Assembly: GCA_017507205.1 (NCBI GenBank)
Contig: JAFWBH010000041.1
Location: 1 to 5,097, forward strand
Direction: 5' to 3'
DNA length: 5,097 bases
Source of the DNA: Clostridia bacterium
Lineage (GTDB): Bacteria > Bacillota > Clostridia > Christensenellales > CAG-917
In this document: positions 1-5,097 of the stretch, piece by piece
Numbering within the stretch: the first letter of the stretch is position 1
Layout: every line of letters begins with the position of its first letter
The notes under the pieces: generated by a model
Database searches by the model: none
What the model saw: only the letters and a program-made list of their open reading frames with translations
What the model was told of the DNA's origin: nothing
Program-made: the position numbers and the translations under genes

Positions 1-427
1 CTTCGGTTTCCGATATGAACGAATCATATATTCTGTTTTCAAGATCAATGTCATCATAAAGCCCTTGCACCATTGATGTAAGAATAGGCACGCCGTTTAC
101 GGTGTATATTGATTTTTTCAAACGTCTTGAAACACGCAATGTTCTGCCAACCTTCAAAATATCAGCAATAGACAAAACGGCTCCCTTGCTTGCTCTTGCC
201 AGCACCTCGTCAATGTCATCAACAGAAAAAGACGGATTGACTGAAAAGTCAAACATAGTTCTATCTGCCTCTTCTGTTTCTGCCAAAGCATGAAGCACTT
301 CCTCGTAATCTTCAAAGGGAGTCAGGTTTCTTGCTTTATCCTTGCCACCTTGAGATTGTGCATAGGTGGCAAGCATATCAAGAATCTTGTCATATTCAAG
401 GGTTTTCAAGCTTTTCGCGTCAAACAT
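1..427 (-). CDS. mutS2: MutS2 family protein (RqcU / endonuclease MutS2), N-terminal part, cut by left edge
   Basis: This is the first 142 codons of a minus-strand gene that runs off the left edge. The protein opens MFDAKSLKTLEYDKILDMLA, the typical MutS2 beginning (LE..KI...L..YA), and continues with an ALAETEEADR segment near residues 48-57 and a DDIDEVLARASKGAVLS segment near 69-85. These match the N-terminal core/lever region of MutS2, which lacks the mismatch-recognition domain of MutS. The ATPase, KOW and C-terminal Smr domains would lie outside the window. Family knowledge: MutS2 binds branched DNA and limits recombination in some bacteria, and in Bacillus subtilis it acts on collided ribosomes. 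The ATG overlaps the pheT stop codon by one base (TAATG), so translational coupling is likely. An AGAGGA stretch lies only two bases before the ATG, which is close for a ribosome binding site. Family assignment is confident from this part; the rest of the gene cannot be judged. Confidence 0.9.
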   Translation of the reverse strand, partial: MFDAKSLKTLEYDKILDMLATYAQSQGGKDKARNLTPFEDYEEVLHALAETEEADRTMFDFSVNPSFSVDDIDEVLARASKGAVLSIADILKVGRTLRVSRRLKKSIYTVNGVPILTSMVQGLYDDIDLENRIYDSFISETE

Positions 428-2817
428 TATCCTCTAATTTTTGCTCCAAAACGGCGTTTTAGAATTGATAGAATTCTGTTCATTTCGCCGTTGATATCAT
501 CGTCTTTAAGTGTTCCTTCCAATGAAGCAAATGTAAATGAAAGTGCAACACTCTTCTTGTCCTTGCCGATTGCATCACTTCTGTATGTGTCAAATGCAGT
601 AAGGTCTGTGAGGTATTTAATCTTTCCACCACTGACTGCATCCAGCATATCGCCGACTGCAACCTCTTCGTCAACAACAACTGCCAAATCTCTTTCCATT
701 GTTGGGAATTTTGAGAAAGGCTTGAATGTTTTGGTCGTATTTATCAATTCAAAAAGCCTGTCGATTGAAAGCTCTGCAACATACAATCTGTTGTCAACGC
801 CGTAGAATTTTGCGCTGTCGGGATGCATTTCACCAACATGACCAACCAATATACCATTCACATACACCTCTGCGCTTCTACCGGGATGCAAATAGTTGAG
901 GCTTGCTCTTTGATATTTGCCCTCAATTGAAAGCTTTTCAAACAATTCCTCAATGACACCCTTGACCGTGAAGAAATCAACGTCAGCACCATAAAGACCA
1001 ATTGCAAGCCTTTGCTCTTCGTCAGGAAGCTCTGTAAGAGGCAATGCTTTGGGGATATATACATTTGAAATCTCAAAAAGTGCCGCTTCCTTGTTGAAGT
1101 GAGTGATATTGAATGCAAGTGTTTCACACATTGAATGTGTGAGTGTTGTCCTCATAACACTCAATGCTTCGCCAAGAGGGTTAACAAGAGGAATTGCCTC
1201 GCAAAGCTTATCTCCCTCATCAAGCTGAAGAGCCTGAGCAAACTTTGGTGTGGTGAACGCATATGATATTGTTTCATTAAGTCCCAATGAAACAAGAGCA
1301 TCCTTGACTCTGTCAACAAACAAAATTTTTGCGTTTTTTCCACCTTTAGTAAGCTTGGAATATTCAAACAATGTAGGCTTGATATGTGAATATCCATAAA
1401 CTCTTATAAATTCCTCTGCGATATCATTTATACCAACGATGTCCTCTCTATCTTCCCTTATGTGTGCAACAAGAGAGGTTCCATTATCATCACATTCAAT
1501 GCCCAGTCTTGAAAGTATGCTGATAAGTGTCCTTTTCAAGACCTTACAGCCTACAATTCTTTCAATTTGCTTTGTTGTAAACTCAATGTCACGAACCTGT
1601 GCATACTCAACCTTGCAATCAATAAAACCATCAACGATTTCACCACTATTGGTTTCGGCAATAAGAGTCAATGCTCTCTTGATGCCATATTCTTGAGATG
1701 CAAAATCAATGCCTTTTTCAAATCTTGCTGAGCTATCTGTGCGAAGTGCAAGAGCACGCGATGTTCTTCTAATGCTTGAATTCAAAAATTTTGCAGATTC
1801 AAATATGATGGTTGTTGTGTCATCCTTGACACCACTATTTTCACCACCCATAACACCAGCAATGGCCACAGGACGACTTGCATCAGCAATAACCAGCATA
1901 TTTTCTGTCATTGTGTTCTTTTTGCCGTCAAGAGTGACAATTTCTTCGCCAGCATGTGCATTTCTGACCACGATTCTACCACCATCTAGATCTCTAAGAT
2001 CAAAAGCATGCATAGGTTGACCAATTTCTGTAAGAACATAGTTGGTAATATCTACGATATTATTGATGGGACGGATGCCAACTGCGTGTAATCTTGATTT
2101 AATTTTATGGCTTGACGGAAAAATCTTTACATTTTTCACTGCTCCTGCCATATATCTAGGACAAAGCTCATTGTTTTGAACGTCAACAGCCACAAAATCT
2201 GAAACATCGCCACCAACTGTGCTGTAATTGATCTCTGGCTCGCGACAGTCTGTCTTAAGTGCGACTGCAACTTCCTTTGCAAGCTTATAAATACTATTGC
2301 AGTCAGGACGATTTGCTGTGACGCCAACGTCAAGAATTACATCATCAAAGCCCAAGGTCTTGAGTGCATTTGCTCCAAGAGCTGTTCCTTCGGGGAAACG
2401 GATGATATCGTCTTTATTTTGACCTTCAACATCATCAATTGTGGCGCCGATTTCTTCAAGACCACAAAGCATACCTTCGCTGACAACACCACGAAGCTCG
2501 CCCTTTACAATTTTGTGACCATCTGCAAGGACTGCTCCGTCAAGTGCAACGGCGATTGTTTCGCCACCAACAACGGGAACATTTGTGACAACCTGTATTC
2601 TGCCACTGCCAATGTCAATTTGAGTGACACGAAGTCTGTCGGCATTAGGGTGCTTTTCGACCTCAATAATCTTGCCGACAACAATCTTTGATGCGCTCTT
2701 TTCTTGATATATAATCTCTTCAACCTCAAATCCGATTGAAACAAGCTTTTTTGCAAGGACTTCAGGTGAAACATTGATATCTACATAATCTTTAAGCCAT
2801 GAAATAGGTGCTAACAT
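427..2817 (-). CDS. pheT: Phenylalanyl-tRNA synthetase beta subunit
   Basis: Beta chain of the cytoplasmic alpha2-beta2 enzyme that charges tRNA-Phe; it binds tRNA and edits mischarged Tyr-tRNA-Phe. The 796 residues match the usual full length (about 800). Domains seen in order: N-terminal B1 (MLAPISWLKDYVDI); the EMAP/OB-type tRNA-binding domain at about 40-150 with HPNADRLRV at 56-64; B3/B4 with NRPDCNS at 169-175, a GIRPINNIVDITNYV stretch at 247-261 and QPMHAFD at 267-273, whose His270 and the later Glu340 (FESA) align with known editing-site residues; an RTDSSARFEKG motif at 359-369; B5 with EEFIRVYGY at 468-476; the inactive class II-like core with HPGRSAEVYVNG at 644-655; and the C-terminal FDX-ACB domain from about 701 (FSKFPTMERDLAVVV) to the end. 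The ATG has AAGGAG 7 nt upstream, overlapping the pheS stop codon. No frameshift or missing block is visible. It is the second gene of pheS-pheT-mutS2. Confidence 0.98.
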   Translation of the reverse strand: MLAPISWLKDYVDINVSPEVLAKKLVSIGFEVEEIIYQEKSASKIVVGKIIEVEKHPNADRLRVTQIDIGSGRIQVVTNVPVVGGETIAVALDGAVLADGHKIVKGELRGVVSEGMLCGLEEIGATIDDVEGQNKDDIIRFPEGTALGANALKTLGFDDVILDVGVTANRPDCNSIYKLAKEVAVALKTDCREPEINYSTVGGDVSDFVAVDVQNNELCPRYMAGAVKNVKIFPSSHKIKSRLHAVGIRPINNIVDITNYVLTEIGQPMHAFDLRDLDGGRIVVRNAHAGEEIVTLDGKKNTMTENMLVIADASRPVAIAGVMGGENSGVKDDTTTIIFESAKFLNSSIRRTSRALALRTDSSARFEKGIDFASQEYGIKRALTLIAETNSGEIVDGFIDCKVEYAQVRDIEFTTKQIERIVGCKVLKRTLISILSRLGIECDDNGTSLVAHIREDREDIVGINDIAEEFIRVYGYSHIKPTLFEYSKLTKGGKNAKILFVDRVKDALVSLGLNETISYAFTTPKFAQALQLDEGDKLCEAIPLVNPLGEALSVMRTTLTHSMCETLAFNITHFNKEAALFEISNVYIPKALPLTELPDEEQRLAIGLYGADVDFFTVKGVIEELFEKLSIEGKYQRASLNYLHPGRSAEVYVNGILVGHVGEMHPDSAKFYGVDNRLYVAELSIDRLFELINTTKTFKPFSKFPTMERDLAVVVDEEVAVGDMLDAVSGGKIKYLTDLTAFDTYRSDAIGKDKKSVALSFTFASLEGTLKDDDINGEMNRILSILKRRFGAKIRG

Positions 2818-2828
2818 ATTTTTTCTCC

Positions 2829-3851
2829 TTAGTCATTGAATTGGTTGAGGAATCTCACATCATTTTCGTAAAGAAGCTTGATGTTTGGGATTCCATATTT
2901 AATCATAGCAATACGTTCAATGCCAAAACCAAAGGCAAAGCCACTATATTTTTTACTGTCAATGCCACACATATCAAGGACTGCAGGATTGACAATGCCT
3001 GCTCCGAGGATTTCCATCCAACCTGTTCCCTTACAAAGCTTACAGCCCTTGCCATGACACATGGCACAGGTGACATCTACCTCAACAGATGGCTCTGTAA
3101 ATGGAAAATATGAAGGACGCAAACGCAATTGAGTATCTTCACTGAACATTTTTTGAGCAAAGGTCAAAAGGCAACCAGTCAAATCGCCTATGGTGATATG
3201 CTCATCAATTGCAAGACCTTCCATTTGATGAAATACTGGGCTGTGTGATGCATCGTCATCACTTCTGAACACCATACCAGGACTAATAACCCTGATTGGA
3301 GGCTGTTTTTCAAGCATAATTCTTGCTTGTATTGCTGATGTCTGAGTGCGAAGGACGATGTCATCTGCACAATAGAAAGTATCTTGCATTTCACGTGCAG
3401 GATGATCCTTTGGCACATTCAAAAGCTGGAAGTTGAAAAGATCAGATTCAATTTCACGACCCTCTTCAACGGAAAAGCCCATTTGAAGAAAGATGTCTTC
3501 AATTTGATTCTTAACTTTTGTGACAGGATGTAGGGTGCCAACCTTTTTAAAGGTTGCAGGGAAAGTCACGTCAACAGTTTCTGCTTTAAGACGAGCTTGC
3601 TTTTCTGCTTCTGCAACAGCCTTAATCTTTGCATCAAGTGCACCCTCGATTGCAAATCTAACCTCATTGAGAAGCTTTCCCATTGCAGGCTTCTCTTCCT
3701 TTGGCACTGTGGCAAGACCCTTCATAACATTGGTCATTTCACCACTTTTTCCGAGGAAACGCACTCTAACGTCATTGAGTTCAACGGATGTTTCTGCTTT
3801 CTCAATGGCTTCAAGAGCTTTTGCTTTGATAAGTTCCATTTGTTCTTTCAT
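2829..3851 (-). CDS. pheS: Phenylalanyl-tRNA synthetase alpha subunit (catalytic)
   Basis: Catalytic class II subunit that activates phenylalanine with ATP and transfers it to tRNA-Phe, paired with the PheT chain encoded 11 bp downstream. It is 340 residues, the normal length. The N-terminal 90 residues are charged and helical, as in the tRNA-contacting coiled coil of the family. Class II motif 1 lies around HPVTKVKNQIEDIFLQMGF (108-126). Motif 2 runs from about 187 to 213 with VFRSDDDASHSPVFHQMEGL, including Arg196. RPSYFPFTEPSVEVDV (245-260) forms the phenylalanine pocket region. Motif 3 is SGFAFGFGIERIAMIKYG (303-320). Four cysteines (262, 265, 270, 273) form the small C..C....C..C ribbon common in Firmicutes PheS. 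The frequent GMVHP segment reads GIVNP here (Asn288), which is probably tolerated variation. The ATG start is supported by AGGAG with a 5-nt spacer. A sigma-A promoter lies close upstream. Confidence 0.98.
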   Translation of the reverse strand: MKEQMELIKAKALEAIEKAETSVELNDVRVRFLGKSGEMTNVMKGLATVPKEEKPAMGKLLNEVRFAIEGALDAKIKAVAEAEKQARLKAETVDVTFPATFKKVGTLHPVTKVKNQIEDIFLQMGFSVEEGREIESDLFNFQLLNVPKDHPAREMQDTFYCADDIVLRTQTSAIQARIMLEKQPPIRVISPGMVFRSDDDASHSPVFHQMEGLAIDEHITIGDLTGCLLTFAQKMFSEDTQLRLRPSYFPFTEPSVEVDVTCAMCHGKGCKLCKGTGWMEILGAGIVNPAVLDMCGIDSKKYSGFAFGFGIERIAMIKYGIPNIKLLYENDVRFLNQFND

Positions 3852-3856
3852 AACAA

Positions 3857-3861
3857 CTCCT
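3857..3861 (-). promoter_or_regulatory. Ribosome binding site of pheS
   Basis: AGGAG on the minus strand, separated from the pheS ATG (3851-3849) by the five bases TTGTT. It fixes the chosen start. Confidence 0.85.
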
Positions 3862-3871
3862 ATGGTGTCTT

Positions 3872-3883
3872 GCGCATATGCGC
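3872..3883. repeat. Perfect 12-bp palindrome GCGCATATGCGC in the pheS leader
   Basis: A GC-rich perfect dyad in an otherwise very AT-rich leader, 10 bases upstream of the pheS ribosome binding site. In RNA it would give a 4-bp GCGC stem with an AUAU loop; as DNA it could be a protein-binding site just after the promoter. No T-run follows, so it is not a terminator. Function is unknown. Confidence 0.45.
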
Positions 3884-3902
3884 GCTAAAATATATCTTAA
3901 TA

Positions 3903-3931
3903 AATATAGCAATTAAAATAAAACAAGTCAA
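3903..3931 (-). promoter_or_regulatory. Sigma-A type promoter of the pheS-pheT-mutS2 operon
   Basis: Reading the minus strand, TTGACT (3931-3926) matches the -35 consensus in five of six positions. After exactly 17 bases comes TATATT (3908-3903), which matches the -10 consensus TATAAT in five of six. Transcription would start near G3896, leaving a leader of about 45 nt before the pheS ATG. The leader has no room for a T-box or a leader-peptide attenuator, so charging-dependent control of that kind is not evident. Promoter position is inferred from sequence only. Confidence 0.75.
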
Positions 3932-3940
3932 GGCGTTGAC
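3927..3940. repeat. Inverted repeat GTCAA-GGCG-TTGAC over the pheS -35 region
   Basis: Two perfect 5-bp arms (3927-3931 and 3936-3940) around GGCG. The left arm is the -35 hexamer of the pheS promoter read on the minus strand. The right arm begins a TTGACA (3936-3941) on the plus strand, but no acceptable -10 element follows it at 16-18 bp. It may be an operator or a chance symmetry. Confidence 0.3.
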
Positions 3941-3944
3941 ATCT

Positions 3945-3974
3945 AAATCACTGATAAAAAGTGATTTTTTATTT
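3945..3974 (+). terminator. Terminator-like hairpin, plus-strand direction, with no gene upstream
   Basis: The arms AAATCACT (3945-3952) and AGTGATTT (3960-3967) pair perfectly over 8 bp around the loop GATAAAA. On the plus strand the right arm runs into a T-rich tail (six T at 3965-3970, then ATTT). On the minus strand no comparable T-run follows. The stem has only two G-C pairs and is therefore weak. The puzzle is that no plus-strand gene lies upstream: it would stop rightward transcripts beginning in or near the pheS promoter before they reach yunB. It could instead be an upstream operator-like dyad for pheS. Confidence 0.4.
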
Positions 3975-4023
3975 AAAACTCAAATATAATTGACGGCATT
4001 CAATGTTATCCAACAGAAAAATT

Positions 4024-4038
4024 TTTCATATAATGAAA
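4024..4038 (+). promoter_or_regulatory. Possible yunB promoter -10 element inside an inverted repeat
   Basis: CATATAAT (4027-4034) differs at one base from the sigma-E -10 sequence CATACAAT, and contains a perfect TATAAT (4029-4034). It is embedded in TTTCAT-ATA-ATGAAA (4024-4038), with perfect 6-bp arms. The palindrome GAAAAATTTTTC (4016-4027), an A-tract/T-tract likely to bend DNA, lies directly before it. No convincing -35 for sigma-A, sigma-E or sigma-K is visible at the right distance, so the sigma factor is not settled. Its position only 5 nt before the yunB GTG implies a leaderless or nearly leaderless transcript if it is used. Confidence 0.35.
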
Positions 4039-4039
4039 T

Positions 4040-4714
4040 GTGACAAAAATTAAAAAGCTGTTGAATAAAAAGGCGTTGCGCGTCACCACTGCAATACTTC
4101 TAATTGTATTGTCCTTTATCCTTTGTGCCACATATTTCAGAAACAACATTGTGCCCATAGTGATAGAAAGCTCGGAAGCACAGGTCAGAGCCATAGGAAC
4201 AAACGCTGTCAACCTCGCAGCAACAACAGTTTTGCAAGAAAACATCAAATACGAGGATTTGTTTACAGTAGTAAAAAATGAAAAAGGTGATATTGAGATG
4301 ATTCAAGCAAACTCACCAAGAATTAACTCAATTGCAAGACAAATCGCCAATTTGGCACAGGCAAATCTAGATGATTTGGGTGTTCAAAACCTTGATATTG
4401 CCCTTGGAACCTTCACAGGATTGGCGCTTTTGACTGGATTTGGACCAGATGTAAGCATTAAAATTATGCCAATTGGCACTGCCAACTGCGATTTTGTTTC
4501 AACCTTCATATCAGCAGGCATAAATCAAACTATCCATAGGATATACATTGATGTATACGCCGATATTGATGTGATTACGCCTATTGCCGACCCGACAATT
4601 TGTGTAAAAGCTGAGGTTTTGGTGTGTGAAAATGTAATTATAGGAAAAATCCCCGACACATATTTGATGCTGGGGAATTCTGGCGATATATTAAATTTAT
4701 CGCCAAGCAGTTAA
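4040..4714 (+). CDS. yunB: Sporulation protein YunB
   Basis: A 224-residue protein of the YunB family, a sporulation protein that in Bacillus subtilis belongs to the mother-cell sigma-E regulon; its biochemical role is not known to me. A short basic N-terminus (KIKKLLNKKALR) is followed by one membrane segment at about residues 15-33 (VTTAILLIVLSFILCATYF), with the rest likely on the outer side of that membrane. Family motifs are clear: ENIKYEDLFTV at 67-77, IEMIQANSPRIN at 85-96, ALGTFTGLALLTGFGP at 121-136, AGINQTIHRIYIDV at 159-172 and the C-terminal GKIPDTYLML at 202-211. An in-frame TGA at 4034-4036 limits the start; GTG at 4040 is the only good candidate before the membrane segment apart from TTG at 4061. 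Neither has an obvious Shine-Dalgarno sequence. It is divergent from pheS, convergent with spoVAE and appears to be transcribed alone. Confidence 0.93.
   Translation: MTKIKKLLNKKALRVTTAILLIVLSFILCATYFRNNIVPIVIESSEAQVRAIGTNAVNLAATTVLQENIKYEDLFTVVKNEKGDIEMIQANSPRINSIARQIANLAQANLDDLGVQNLDIALGTFTGLALLTGFGPDVSIKIMPIGTANCDFVSTFISAGINQTIHRIYIDVYADIDVITPIADPTICVKAEVLVCENVIIGKIPDTYLMLGNSGDILNLSPSS
4682..4704. repeat. Inverted repeat at the 3' end of yunB
   Basis: GGCGATA (4682-4688) and TATCGCC (4698-4704) are perfect 7-bp arms around a 9-base AT-rich loop, inside the last codons of yunB. It could form an RNA hairpin on either strand, but no T-run follows on either side, so it is not a standard intrinsic terminator. 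It may protect a 3' end or slow polymerase between the convergent genes. Confidence 0.4.
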
Positions 4715-4754
4715 TGGTTGTAAAATACATATTAATATGGTTAGATTGCTTGTT

Positions 4755-5097
4755 TTATATCTTTTTGCTTTTTGACTTAAATATTAATGCAAAGAAGAAT
4801 CCGAAGAAAATAACTGATGATAATCCTGCAGACACTGCAGTAAGTCCACCCTTTATAGCACCCAAAACGCCATCTTCTCTTGCCCCTTCCAATGCACCCT
4901 TTGCAAGATTGCTTCCAAAGCCCATAATTGGCACAGTCACACCGGCACCAGCAAATTCTTCCATATATTTGAATGCACCTGCTATTTCAAGTACTACACC
5001 CAAAATCAAGAATGTCACCAAAATTCTTGCAGATGACATGCTCGTTTTATTGATCAAGATTTGACCAACAACACAAACTGCACCACCAACAGCAAAC
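4755..5097 (-). CDS. spoVAE: Stage V sporulation protein AE, nearly complete, 5' end cut by right edge
   Basis: The frame stays open to the right edge, giving 113 residues of a membrane protein whose family is about 116-120 residues, so only the first few are missing. TTG at 5057 is an internal leucine, not the start: upstream codons read FAVGGAVCVVGQI, the first membrane helix of SpoVAE. Next come SARILVTFLILGVVLEIAGAF (second helix), the hallmark loop FAGAGVTVPIMGFGSNLAKG, a GVLGAIKGGLTAVSAG stretch, and a hydrophobic C-terminal helix ending in a lysine-rich tail. Family knowledge: SpoVA proteins sit in the inner forespore/spore membrane and move Ca-dipicolinate into the developing spore and out during germination; SpoVAC, SpoVAD and SpoVAE form the core set. 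spoVAD and spoVAC are therefore expected to the right of the window, with spoVAE last in the operon. No clear terminator follows its stop codon. Confidence 0.92.
   Translation of the reverse strand, partial: FAVGGAVCVVGQILINKTSMSSARILVTFLILGVVLEIAGAFKYMEEFAGAGVTVPIMGFGSNLAKGALEGAREDGVLGAIKGGLTAVSAGLSSVIFFGFFFALIFKSKSKKI

Noticed and set aside
290..805. Plus-strand open frame of 171 codons opposite the end of pheT and start of mutS2
   Set aside because: It is antisense to two well-recognised genes, has no ribosome binding site or recognisable domain, and crosses the pheT-mutS2 junction.
3597..3989. Plus-strand open frame of 130 codons extending from within pheS into the intergenic region
   Set aside because: Most of it is antisense to the pheS 5' half. 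The composition is Cys/Phe/Leu-rich as expected from reverse reading, and it runs across the pheS promoter.
3852..4039. T-box or other riboswitch before pheS
   Set aside because: The inferred leader is only about 45 nt, and the terminator-like hairpin here points away from pheS, so the required architecture is absent.
4006..4248. Minus-strand open frame of 80 codons with hydrophobic segments opposite the yunB 5' end
   Set aside because: It is the reverse reading of the yunB membrane segment and start region; no start signals or homology were recognised.
4714..5064. Plus-strand open frame of 116 codons whose ATG overlaps the yunB stop codon (TAATG) and which starts with a hydrophobic stretch
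   Set aside because: It lies opposite spoVAE, whose protein is clearly recognisable; after the first helix-like part the frame is low-complexity Pro/Ala/Ser/Thr/Lys typical of antisense reading. The TAATG junction is tempting but there is no ribosome binding site or family resemblance.
1..5097. Mobile elements, CRISPR arrays, tRNA or rRNA genes, toxin-antitoxin or defence modules
   Set aside because: No repeat-spacer pattern, transposase-like frame, terminal repeats or RNA gene signature was seen. Nearly the whole window is covered by five recognised core genes.

Overview
The window comes from an AT-rich, spore-forming Firmicute, most likely an anaerobic Clostridia-type lineage. This rests on two sporulation genes (yunB and spoVAE), on the pheS-pheT-mutS2 gene order, on AGGAG-type ribosome binding sites and on a consensus sigma-A promoter. 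The species cannot be named from the sequence alone.

Layout. Positions 1-3851 are one minus-strand housekeeping operon read right to left: pheS (2829-3851), pheT (427-2817) and the first 142 codons of mutS2 (1-427, cut by the left edge). pheS and pheT are 11 bp apart, and the pheT ribosome binding site overlaps the pheS stop codon. pheT and mutS2 share one base (TAATG). A good sigma-A promoter (TTGACT, 17 bp, TATATT) lies about 50-80 bp before pheS, so the leader is only about 45 nt, too short for a T-box.

The divergent intergenic region 3852-4039 holds that promoter, several inverted repeats and a terminator-like hairpin pointing rightward although no gene precedes it on the plus strand. 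To its right, yunB (4040-4714, plus strand) encodes a single-pass membrane sporulation protein. It starts at GTG with no clear Shine-Dalgarno sequence and a -10-like element only 5 nt upstream. Converging on it after a 40-bp gap is the nearly complete 3' part of spoVAE (4755-5097, minus strand), a membrane component of the SpoVA Ca-dipicolinate uptake machinery, cut by the right edge.

How the genes fit together. PheS and PheT form the alpha2-beta2 phenylalanyl-tRNA synthetase. MutS2 (RqcU) is described in Bacillus subtilis as acting on collided ribosomes and in other bacteria as an anti-recombination nuclease. YunB and SpoVAE belong to endospore formation. I found no novel defence, mobile, CRISPR or RNA-based system. 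The region is ordinary core genome, and the points worth a second look are in the pheS-yunB intergenic region and the compact pheT-mutS2 junction.
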